Of a stretch of 64,000 nt of DNA, positions 47,215 through 58,400 are shown one piece after another. Location of the stretch: NCBI GenBank assembly GCA_020809705.1, contig CP085829.1, forward strand, positions 1,674,001-1,738,000, in the 5' to 3' direction. Each line of letters starts with the position of its first letter. Position 1 is the stretch's first letter. Origin of the DNA: Calonectria ilicicola. Lineage: Eukaryota > Ascomycota > Sordariomycetes > Hypocreales > Nectriaceae. The position numbers and the translations under genes are program-made. The notes under the pieces were generated by a model. It worked only from the letters and a program-made list of their open reading frames with translations, ran no database searches and was not told the DNA's origin.

Positions 47215-50200
47215 GGTGGTGGATGGTGGGTAGTTATGCGACACGGCGCACTAATCAGATGACAGCTCGGTCTGTCTGGGGAGGCTGTGTGCAGCCCCGA
47301 GAAAGGTCTCAGCGGCAAGCCGCTTGTGTGAGAAGAAAACGAGATCGGCAAATAAGAGTGTGTATTGTCTCGGAAAGGCGGGATGTAGAGGTCAACGAGT
47401 TTGCAGCCACAACAAAGAACACAGACAAAGAAGAGGGGATTTCGAAACTCAAAACAAGGCAAGGGAACAAGAAATTCATGAGCGAGCGACAAACGAATGT
47501 AGTGGAGCAACAGCCGGTAGCAAAGGTAACAGACACAGACAGAACGGGGTAGAGTGATCAGCACTCAGAGTCCGGGAGTGGGTTGTTGATGAGGTCGTTG
47601 GCGAGCAACGGGGTCAATGCTTGGCTCTCGAACAGGGGTGAATGCCTGATGGAGCGAATAGCGGGTCTAATAAGGCCCAGAGAGCCACACCGGATGCGGA
47701 CCGAGAGGGCACAGAGAGCCAAGTTTAGCGCAGGCTCCGCCTGGCAACCAAGCACTAAACTGACTCCAGCGCGAGGCGGGGGGGCATTCAACTGGGAACG
47801 GGCAGGGCCCAACACGGGGTCAAACGGGGGGCGCTGGAGGGGCCCGTGGCGAGTGCCTGACACTGAGCTACTGGGGACGCAGCGCTGGAACGGCCTGGCG
47901 CCAGACGGTTGGCTCAGGATGTGTTGGATTTTGTGGGTTGATCGTTGCCGGTCGCCGAACCCGAGCGAGTTTGTGTGCGCGAGTGGCGCGGAAACGAAGA
48001 GTTTAAAAAAACACAGCCTTCCTGCTGGAGGAGCCAAGGCCACGGACACGAGAAAGGCCGGCGTTGGCGATGTCGAAATGGTGTGCTGACGCAGCGAATG
48101 CAGCGACCTGTCTCGCACGGCAACGGGCACCAGAAGGCCCAGAAGGCCTGGGCTCGTATTACAGTGTCTCGTATGGTGATGCAGACGCAGGTAGCGGCAG
48201 TAGTGTTTCGCAGCCTCTGTCTGGTTGGCTGAACTTTGCGACTCGCCAAAACAAGGGAAAGGAATTGGGGAATTGAATGTCGTGCTGGGTGCAGATTGGT
48301 GCTTGGGCCAAGTCGAGGCCAAGTCACTACCGACGCCTCCTTATGCTAGACAATGGCGGCGTCCAGCAGCCGTCAGACAGAGCAGCAGCGACCGTGAGCG
48401 TGAGCGTGAGTGCAAACGGGAACGGGGCGACGGACAGGTTTGACGATGGGCCCAGTCCAGAGTCAAGAGTCAAGAAAGTGAGAGACGCAAGGATTGGACC
48501 AGGGTGGTTGTTCATGTGTCGGAGGATTTGGCAGGGGTGGGCAGGGCTGGACCAGGGAGCCAAATCGGGCATTTGGTGCTCATAGGCTGGGGCAGAGCGA
48601 GCGCGGTGCTGAAGGGAGCGTGAGGTGGTCACTATTGGCGGTAAATTTAGGGGGTGAGGCTGATGGATGGATGGATTTGTGTGTGTATTTTGGTAGAGAT
48701 TCGTATTTGTTTGTTTGCTGGCAATGCAACCTAGGAAACTTTTTCTCAGTGCGTGCAACCGCGGCGTCTAGCAACATCAGTCATAGTCATCATTACACGC
48801 TACACGATGCTCGCTACATGCTACATCCAGCTCTGAGGTCATTCGGTCCGTCGTGGGGCAAGGAATAAACGGTTGCTTCCCCCAGAATGGCAAGGGAGGA
48901 GGATCCGAACTGGGGCATCTCGGAAAGCTTGATCCATGCCAGGATGGGCAGGTAAGGTGCTGTTGGAGCTTAAGTGTGGTAGGTGCGTTCTGGGCCATGG
49001 CTGAGCCGGATAAAGTGGCATCGAGTGGTCCTCCAGTAGCCTACAAGTGGCCTGCAAGTGGCCTGCAAGTGGCCTACAAGTGACCTACAAGTGACAGGCC
49101 CTTGTCCTCAAAAAGCAGCCGTGCCTTCCAGAGCACCGGCTCCAGCATCCCACCACTTCCCAGAAGGGGGAAGCACCACGGGAGAGCGCCAACCCAAGTG
49201 GAATCCGCCGCCCTCTTGGGGAAAGCATCCCACTCACCCGCGATGCAACAGCGGCACGGCTATTAATTACCATGACAAACCACAAACATGGGAAATGGCC
49301 AAATATTGCTCCATGAAATTGGACAAGGAAGAATTATGAAAAAAAGGAGAAGAAAGGATCAAAGGCTTTTAATTAAACCTGTGGCCGTTTTTGCGCATCC
49401 ATCACGGGCGGATAATCGGCTGTTTATTATTCTGTGACTGGTGTGACACGTTCGACCCGCATCCAGGAGCCCATCCCAGCAGCGAGTTGCAGAGAGTTGC
49501 AGACCCAGGCCCTAACTTTCTTTATAATTATAGCAGCCGTCTCCGCCGCATAAACAACTGATCGCCCACAAGCCCTGCTAGGTGAGGGCCAACTCACTGC
49601 AAGCTCTATCCCTCCCCCAACCTCCTGTAGCCTCCTGTATCCTCGTGTGCCGTGCCTATGCGCATTGCCCCTCGATTGAGGTTTTCGCGATGCCCGCCCC
49701 AAGATGGAAAACACAGTGGGGGCCATCGTCCTGCGAGGACGCTGTGGACACGGTGCTTGGGACGCCGTTCGCTGCGTGCCATTTTAGCTCCATCGCCGCA
49801 ATTCCCAGTCAATGGTTCTTGGGGGCGCCCTAAAAATCACTTCATTTATTCTTAGCCAGTTTTTGGGTCGCCATTGTCACTGCTGTCATCCATCCCCCTC
49901 ATTTTTCATCCGCCGTAGTAATTCATCCAACTTCTCCATGACAAGCTCATGACGCGGCCCAATCAGCAATGTATGCATCGCCCTTGTCTTTCCCCAGCAT
50001 TGACCGCTCCCAGCTCCCCTCTGAACAAGCAAATCCCATGTCGCTTCGCGGCTAGTTCGTCTGTGGCGGTAGGTGTGGCACTCAGCTGTGCAGCCTAGCC
50101 CACGATCCATCCTTTGCAAACCTGGGGGAAGACCCCTAAAGCTGGCCCTGGCACGGAAAATCGGAATGAATTGAGGCGTCGAAGCCAGTATTCACCCGCT

Positions 50201-51738
50201 TATGGCGCCGCCCCAGTCCATCTTGTTTAGTCCAATTTGCACATGGCTGCATCCAGACCAGGGTCTGGAATTTGGTGGCTTTCTGTCTGCCAAGAGAATT
50301 GCTCAGCTGACATTTTGCCGGGAATCATTCGGGTATAACCACCAGGCGGTGAAGTTGTGTTTCTGTGTCCGTCCTGTCAGTCTACAATGCAAACGAAGCC
50401 TGACACTTGGTGCGACCAGGCAGAGCCAATTGACCAACCATTTTGACAGCTAACCTGCATCTGTCCATCTCTGTCCATACCACCATGACATGAGGAAATT
50501 ACCATGCCCCTTTGCCCTTTGCCGAAAGAGGACACGTAGAGCCTGTATACCGAACCACATTAGTGTTTTGTCGATCCTATTCATGCAGTGAAACAAGGCG
50601 TGCGCCTGTTGCAAACACGAGGTACACATCCCCATCACGAACGACGCATTCGACAGCCTTGTCAGCAGCCACATAAGCTGATTTACGAACTCACCGGCTC
50701 CATTCCATTGGCTACATTTCTCGCTTCTTGTTTCCATGTTTTGTGCAATGTTATTCCGTAGCTGCAACATAACAGTTCTTACCACAATACATAGATGACA
50801 TCATCAGATTCACCCCCGCAATCGTCTGCAGTCAGTATGAAAATTTTCCATATGATATGATGATGATCCATCCATAATAGTTGAGTTATTCGGCAAATTC
50901 ACTAGTCCAAACCCTTCGCATTTCGTTACGGACCGACTTCAGATCGTCGGATCCTCGTTTCGGCTGCAAAGGTACCAAGGAGTAGAGTGGTGGCTCGTTT
51001 CAAGCCTTCGTCCACCCAAGAATTAAATTTGCATTAAAGATTTAAGTTATTTCATGACCTATGAACTCTATTTAATTATGCTTGTGAATTGTTTAGCGAG
51101 CGATACTACTTTCCCAAGGGCACTAATACACCTTAACATACTTATTCATGCCACATAGATATACCAAACAGCCTTTACTTTGGACCCGATTTCCCAAAAA
51201 GGACCATCCTCCGACACATAAATGGATAAATCCCAATATTAAATTCTCCACTAAATTCTGGCAGTATTGACTCATGAACTTCTTTGATGTTTAGCTGCGG
51301 CATGCCTTGATGTCGGCATGGTGTAGGGTAAGACAACACCAGCACCAACCATGTACCATCGACGTCGCCTTCATTTTTGGACCCCCATCGACCTCTCTTG
51401 TGTTGCAAGTTATAAGATCATACATTATCGTGTTGCAAGATATCCATGACGTCTTCAATTGACGCACTAGCACTGTTCCAAACAACCAAAATGTGATATC
51501 ACCGACGACGATCCTCATACTATCTCCACAAATCCTGCGACCAATTCCTACGATAAATTTATTTCCTAACAGGCTTAGGTGATAGAAGTATGTAGAGGAG
51601 ATATAACTGATTGAACGCAATAAAGTAGCTGTGTAGGCGGTTGGGTAATGGCCTGGCGTCTCATGTTTTTGTCCTCAGCTTGCCAGATTCGTCTTTAACA
51701 ATAAATGATAGCATCATCAATCCAACAAGAGATTCACA
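47215..51738. other. 4.5-kb intergenic region without a convincing gene
   Basis: The left part (47,215-49,100) is GC-rich and holds the GH17 promoter and leader. ORFs overlap on both strands without domains. An 11-bp tandem repeat lies at 49,040-49,094. From about 50,450 the sequence becomes AT-richer and shows only short ORFs, perhaps decayed sequence. The last bases lead into the gene at 51,739. Confidence 0.45.
49040..49094. repeat. 11-bp tandem repeat, five copies
   Basis: Five perfect-length units of cctRcaagtgR: cctacaagtgg, cctgcaagtgg twice, cctacaagtga twice. The units differ only by transitions at two positions. It is noncoding, about 1.8 kb upstream of the GH17 start. Confidence 0.85.
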
Positions 51739-52338
51739 ATGTCAGTTAACCGAAACCCCGACATGGCGACTCCCGCCATTGGTGAGTTCAGGAGCAAAGT
51801 TGCGCCATCGAAGCCTCTCACCACTAAGGGCGTAAGTTCTTCTCAATCCACATCGCAGATTTGATCGCAGCTAAAAAAACAGCATGCCCCCGGAATCAAA
51901 GTAGGAAACGATGCCAAGCCTGAGTTTCACGCAGAAACATACCCTCCGGGCACGGCTCCCAAAAATAGAACTTTTCAACCTCAACCCCAACAAGAAATCT
52001 CAGGACAGGTCACGAACCCCGAAATGCAGAACTGAACAGAAGCTTTTGATACAATACGTGAGGCTACGTCAGCGGACGTGCACCAAGGATATGGCCACCC
52101 GGGTGCGGGCATGACCAGTCAAGAACTGCATGGAGGCAAACGCAAACGCGTTGGAGCCGGCCTTGAGGGGGTCGGCGCAAATGCTTCGGACCCTATTCAC
52201 GAGAACGGATTTGGCAAGGACCACGAAGTTGGCCACAGGGGCATGGTAGAGAACGTGGAAAATTGGCCCGCTGCGGAGGAACAGATTCCAGTCAGTGCTG
52301 AAGAGGTTGCGGCTGAGAGACAAGGAGGTCTGAAATAA
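51739..52338 (+). pseudogene. small Gly/His-rich protein gene interrupted by TGA
   Basis: Exon 1 (51739-51831) and exon 2 (51883-52338) are joined across a 51-nt intron with GTAAGT donor and ACAG acceptor. The frame runs 183 codons but meets a TGA at 52033-52035, after NPEMQN. Downstream the same frame stays open for about 100 codons, with ordered, hydrophilic sequence such as VHQGYGHPGAGMTSQELHGG and VGAGLEGVGANASDPIHENG. It ends EEQIPVSAEEVAAERQGGLK. This tail looks like a fungal family of small, Gly-rich, heat-soluble-type proteins of unknown role. Because the frame is unchanged, a point mutation (for example CGA or TGG to TGA) explains it best. Stop readthrough, or two separate short products, are less likely. 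No function is assigned. Confidence 0.55.
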
Positions 52339-53883
52339 ATGGCCTCTGTATGTTGTATTGTGCAAATAGCATCCAAATTTAACGGAACAAGACCTGAAAA
52401 TGATATAGACTTCTCCAGCCTGTGATATACATGTATTGAGAATGTTCACCTAGGCGCCTATGGACTGTACTTGCGATATATTCTCGTACACATATATTAT
52501 TTGATCTAAGATCTTTATACAGGAAATAAACATAAATTATTTAAACATTAATAATTTTATTTATTTTAAAAAACTAAACTATTACTTGGGATCGTCTTGG
52601 AACTTTCCTAATTAGCTTTAGCCAAATAGTTTTGTTCGAGAAATCTGAGAAGACCTACTGAAGTAGGGCTTTATATTGTCGAGAGAGTCATTAACCAGCC
52701 TCGGAATTGTCAGCTTACACCCCTCCAGTCAAAGGCACCCGGTACTCGGCGATAGACTAAGTGCGAGCACTGAGACTTCATTTGCTAGAAGGATTACGCT
52801 ATGCCGTGAAGCTGTTCAAGGATTCTAGCTGGGTCAGCCTTATCGAAATATATCTATTGGCCCTTGAAGTGAAAGTAGGCAGGCATAGCTATCTACAAGA
52901 AAAGATCTCTGACAAGCCAACTGCAGCGCAAGGAGCTTGTGATTGCTGATGTCCTTGGCCTTGAGATGGCCCCCGTGTGGAATATGTCCTACCTATATTC
53001 AGCCGAGCCTCTTTCATCAACTATCTCTACACCTGTGCTTTTTTCATAGCCACCTTCAAACTCCTCCTAGCCGTAATTGATATCGGCCTCAGAAGCATGT
53101 ATGGTCCCGAAATTTCGTGCACAGGCATTTGGAACACCCATACGGAATTCGTACACTACCCCTTCAGCGGTTTTCGCGATGCATTGGTGCTTTACTTCGT
53201 TGCTGCACCGTTGGTAGACGTTGCAGAGACGGTGATATTCTCCCTGGATGTGTTACGGATTGGAGCACAATAACTGATGTTCATGAACTTTTCAGGCCCT
53301 CCACTTGGTCCATGGGCCCCTGTCCCCATCATGGATGCCAAAACCAGAACCACTCCTCATGCTGAATGAAACCTGGTCTCCAATGAATTATAAAATTGTC
53401 GGATCGTTGATAACGTGGATGACTTTTCACGAGACAAAGAAACATAAAAGTGGTAAACTTGCGAAAGCAATGTCCGGTTGAGGGAGCTCATCATAGCACG
53501 GCACAGTGGCGGTTCTGCTCACAAACCGGTGCTTGCGCACGCTTTTCACTTCTAAAATAATCTTTAAAGTGGAAAATATCTTTAACGTCCCGTTGTCACT
53601 AGAAATATGGCATCTTGGCTAGCTCGAACGATGGACAAGGCAGATCCGGCAGTTCTTGATGTGAACTTTTCGGCAATCAACGACGGTTAAGGAAAGCCGC
53701 AATATGCCACATATAAAAGAGTATACATTCCCTGGTACATAATGTGCCCAGATCAAGCTTTTTGTTGGTATCTAAGTCCCCGATTCTTACTCCTTATCAT
53801 CTATATACATGTCCTTTCTCATAGCATAGAGCGCAATGACGCGTCAATTTCTACACCCTATCTGGGTTAAGCACGGTTTCTCA
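52339..53883. other. AT-rich intergenic region with possible gene relic
   Basis: 1.5 kb. An interrupted open stretch at about 52,761-53,273 encodes a hydrophobic segment (FINYLYTCAFFIATFKLLLAV) and SCTGIWNTHTEFVHYPF, with stop codons between parts. It could be a decayed membrane or regulatory protein gene, but I cannot place it in a family. Elsewhere nothing is seen. Confidence 0.3.
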
Positions 53884-55416
53884 TCAAACCGGGCTTATCG
53901 TTGATTTTTGAGGCAGGTACTCGTCAAACCCAGTGTATGCTTTACTGCTGTTTCCAGGATGACTGCGCGTGGGGGTCTCTAGTACAACCGAAATTCTCGT
54001 AGTACGGAAAACGGCGAGCTTGGGTGACACTGGCTCTGGTTGAGGCACAGCTTGTAAACGCTCTTGAGAGTCTGAATCCATTAGACTTTCCATCCTATAA
54101 CTTTCTTCGTGTAGCCTATTGTAAGGCCGGACTTTTGCTGCCAACGACTTTCCCGTTCGTGACCCGCCAGTCTCTCCATGAGTATCGTCCCCGGTTGGGT
54201 AACGCCCGGTCGTAGTAGTTGGGATGCCGAAACGCCTTTTAATTTTTCTAATTACTCCGCATTCGTTCAGAATTTTGGGGACGGTAGGGATGCATAATAT
54301 AAAAAAGCCGCAAGACATCCCTGATGCGGCCCAGAACAGGAGTGGTGCAAGTGTATATGTGGTGTCGTCGGAGGTCTCGTTAATGATGGTGACGGTTAAT
54401 CTAGCACCCGCGGAGACGCAGGCACTTTGTTCAAACCTGAATGTTAGCTGTGATGCGAATGGAAAAATAAATAAATAGAGAAACACATTAGGGTCAAGCA
54501 AAGAACCTACGTCAAACCCAACCCAAAGACGGCCGAAATCCCTAGTCGTTTGCTCGTTTTCATGTTTAATCGCCAAATTTTGTGTTGTGGTAAAATAAAG
54601 ATTATCAAATCCCCCGCGAAGTTGACAGCTGCCACGGATACTTGGACAGCATGTATATTCCAGCATAGTTGGGATTCGGTGCTACCAGGAACAGCGCACT
54701 TTATGTTCAAGGTCACAATGATGACAATGCTTGCAAAGACTTGGAGGATCATGGAAAATATACCCAGCCACCATAAGGGATTGCTTTTGCTGTTGTTGAC
54801 GATGAATATTCTGCACCATTCCACAAGAATGGCTGCCTTGAGTGAGGGCAGAACCACGGCAAAGCATATTCCAAATATTATCATCCACTATTAATAGTTA
54901 GCATATTTGACTAGAATCTGACTGAGAGTCCTACATTTTGAGCTTGCAGCAAGTCCCGAATTCGCATATCCCATTGATGCACAAAGTACCCTGGGGTGCC
55001 TTTAAATCTGATCATTGCATAAATACACCCCCAGAAGCAACCCTTTGTTAAAACGTCTATCAGACTCGGACATCGATTTTTTTCGAAATAAGAAACGTAC
55101 ATAAGCAACAATAGCGAGAGCTTTGTGAAAGTGTGTCAGTAACAATTTTTTTTTCCACCTGATTTAGCTGTAGAATGACGAGGTTTGGAAATAGGAGTCG
55201 GGAAATGGACATAAAATGAATCGGTCACTCACCCTCCTCAGCTTGGAATTTTCTCAACAAGAGTAGTCTGCCGTATAGGCGCAGAAGGATGCAAATGGTT
55301 GAAAAGGAGGCGCAAGCAACTATTACCCCTGAGGCGAGTGCATTTTGATTGCTTGGGTCTTCGAAATTTGCCGTTATACCATCTGGTGCTGCGAGAGCCG
55401 GCGCGTCAAGGTCCAT
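53884..55416 (-). CDS. fungal rhodopsin-like integral membrane protein (SAT4/PTH11-type family)
   Basis: Five exons, 55416-55233, 55120-55101 (20 nt), 55042-54935, 54887-54511 and 54436-53884, join in phase to 413 aa. About seven hydrophobic helices are visible: one near the N-terminus (ALASGVIVACASFSTICILL), then AIVAYGCFWGCIYAM, MIIFGICFAVVLPSLKAAIL, WWLGIFSMILQVFASIVIIV, AAVNFAGDLIIFILP, ISAVFGLGLT and LAPLLFWAASGMSCGFFILC. Family hallmarks are TPGYFVHQWDMRIRDL before helix 3 and KAAILVEWCRIF within it. The extracellular N-terminus has no CFEM domain. The C-terminal 130 residues are a Ser/Thr/Arg-rich cytosolic tail. Members of this large family include PTH11, a surface-sensing protein in plant pathogens; most have no assigned ligand. 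The gene is intact. Confidence 0.85.
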
Positions 55417-58400
55417 CGGGCGAGGGGGCTGTTTGGACTAACTGGCCTTGAGGAAATGTATCCGCGGCGGCCACTTCAAAACTCGAAGCGAGTCAGCTAG
55501 TTTCTTTTGCGAGTCAATGTGACAGCTCCGGGTATTTATTCCTGCAGCTAGATTAATGCAGGGGTTTTGATTGGAATGCTTTATCGGGATTATAAGCCGT
55601 CATGGTGGATAAAAACACGTTCATGGGTATGGTATCCTGCGGCGAAAACGAAAAAGCAGCCCACTAGGGGGCGCTCGCCTCCTCTTCCTACACTGTGTTA
55701 CACCTTGAACAAGACATATAGCCGGGATGTCTTTTTGCAAGGTAGTTAGAGTTTTTACTGGAGCCTTGCTGCATATTCGTTGCACAGACTCTAGTTCACC
55801 AACTAGAGGCTTGGCTGGGGAGAGGCTTCCTCCACTCTGGAACTCCAAATCTGACTTGCCAGTTTTCTTTTTCTTTATAATTTCATTCTTCATCCTTATT
55901 TACATCATGTGATAAAATAGTTTTATTAATTTAACGCTGTTGCCCCGAAGTCATGGAGTGCAGATTATTTGTCGCGTGTTGTGGACCTCGGCTAACTCAG
56001 GACATCCCCTCAGCGATCGACCTACGGCATCGACTTTCCCGAAACCCAAATTGCTAATTTTCTCCTAGCTTTGATATATGAAACGGCCCGGACCGAAAAC
56101 TGGCCTATCAAACGTTTGTCCGCTTTCGCCCTGCAGACGACCTCCCTCACCGACAGGCGAGACCGAGATGTTTCGACAGGGGCAAACCACTATCAACAAT
56201 CCCTTGCTAGTAACCAATTGGCTTGTTCACCTTCCAGATTTGAATTTATTATGGGACATGTTCGACGAGATGTACACGACGACTACTCTATTCACGAATC
56301 ACTGGTCTAGTACATCCGTGGAAGTACTGTTAGACTAGAACAATGTGCACAAACTCGCAACTGATGATTGGGCCAATCAGTAAAGAATCAACACCGTCAT
56401 CAACTGAGTGTTAATAGACGCTCAAACATGCTTGATTAAATATATTGAAACTAGTCGTATTGTGTTGGTTATGTCGAAGAGTGTTCAAGAAGGATACCAT
56501 GGGGTCAATGCAGCCACAAACCACCTTGAGTTGACTGACGCTCAATGTGTTTGGTTTCACCCGCTTTGAAACACAAATAGTCTTAGCCCTGGAGTAACGT
56601 GTTCTTCAAGAGGCGGAGGAGCAGATTGGCGATATTAAATAGGGGGAGGCTTCGGGGGCCTTTCGGGGACCAGACCAGGAACATGTTCATCGGGGACCCA
56701 CTTCGGGGATACTACGCCAGCCAGTCTCGTGTAATAGACGGGCATGCCAACCATGTAAGAGGCTTCTTTCTGGAATATTTAGGTTTTGTTAGTGTATGTT
56801 TAGCTTGTCTCGCCATCGAATTCAATCTAAAGACTACCGGTCCGATTCTTGATACCGTGTTGCATCCCGGTCTTCCCCGGGATAGGAGCTCCACACATCG
56901 GACTATGTATTCATCACTACATCGCACATCGCACATCGCACTTTTGAAGAGAGAAATTTCCGATCAGATTGAGTGGAACACACTTATATGTTTCATTTAC
57001 CGCCGTTCCCTCCTATCAAATCATGAGCTATGAAGTGAAGCAGATAATACCATGTATCCAGCTATTCCAATCAAAGCAAGTGGGAGGAGCAAAGGCCCAA
57101 CATGATTCTCTACTTGGAGATTTTAAATTTGAAAGTTTTCAGTTGATAAGTAATGATTGGATTCTGCGCTACTATCTACCATGTGTCTGTGCTTTATGTC
57201 CAGTCAAAGAAGAAAAAAAGTAACGGGCTGAACCAGGATGTCTGCCAGAAGCGCCCGAGCCACAAAAGTGGCGCGTAAAATAGGCAAAAAAGAAAGGTTG
57301 GAAGAGCGAGTTTGTCGCTTTTATGCTGTTAGAACAGGCTCTGTTTTGAAAAGGTCGGGTAGGACTAACCTCCTGTGAATCGAACACAGGTTTTCTCGGG
57401 ATGCTCAATTGACCACAACGAAATGTCCTAACCACTAGACGAGAGCGACGTTTGCGCCGAGTGTTGTGATAACGGCTGTTGCCGGGCGAGCTCGACCCAC
57501 GACTTACAAGGCTTTCTGGGCGAAGAACCACCCGCTGGGATCCCAGCCACTCACTCACCAAAAATGATGAAAGGTCAACAACCAAGGACAAGGCCTAAAT
57601 AGAGACTCCAATAAATCTGTCTCTATTTTTATTTTGGTGTTATAGCCAAACGTGCTCAGTTATTTCTGACTCTAGAAATGAAGCTCTGGGGACATTCGTT
57701 GCACTTATCCGAGCCTTCCCTGCTGCCTTTGTATATGATCTCTGTTGCTCACGTGGTGAATTTTAATGTAAGATTGCCTTCTACATGTTATTTTGACTTA
57801 GGAGGAAGGGATATTTATGAACATGATGAGCCAAACTCTTGTAGTTACTGTCAAAGGTTGATCAGGAGTCACATTTCAAACACACTCATTTCTTTCTAGT
57901 ATTATGATGTAAATTCCGTCCCCTTATGGTGCGAGAAAGTATATTTTATGTAAGAAGATTAGTGATACCGGTTTGTTGAGGTAACTAATAGTTGGTTGTG
58001 CCTGTATTGGTTGATCATCGGGAAGCTCGCCTATGTTATAGTTTGGTCGGGCGAGGCTCACTGAGAGGGAGATTCTGCACATCAATAAAAATGGACCTCT
58101 TAGATATTATAGTTTTAGGGTATGTCTAATTAATATTATTTATGGCTTGTTAGGCATCATGGACTGCGTCTGTTTTGTCAATCTTGAGAGGACCAGTCCG
58201 CGCTGTTCTTTACAAAATTGGCAGAAGCCCTGGATCTATTTTACTCCCCTTCCTGATTACTTTCTCAAGGCAATGCTAAAATTTACGAACTGAAAACTGC
58301 ACGCACATGGTTGTTACGTAGGAACAATACCTGAAATTATCCACAAATGAGCAACAAAATGGATCAATAGAAGGCCAATTGCATTTCTGTTCTAGTTTAT

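Noticed and set aside
56071..56338. Two overlapping ORFs with a weak resemblance to a regulator C-terminus
   Set aside because: No family could be named and no adjoining exons fit.
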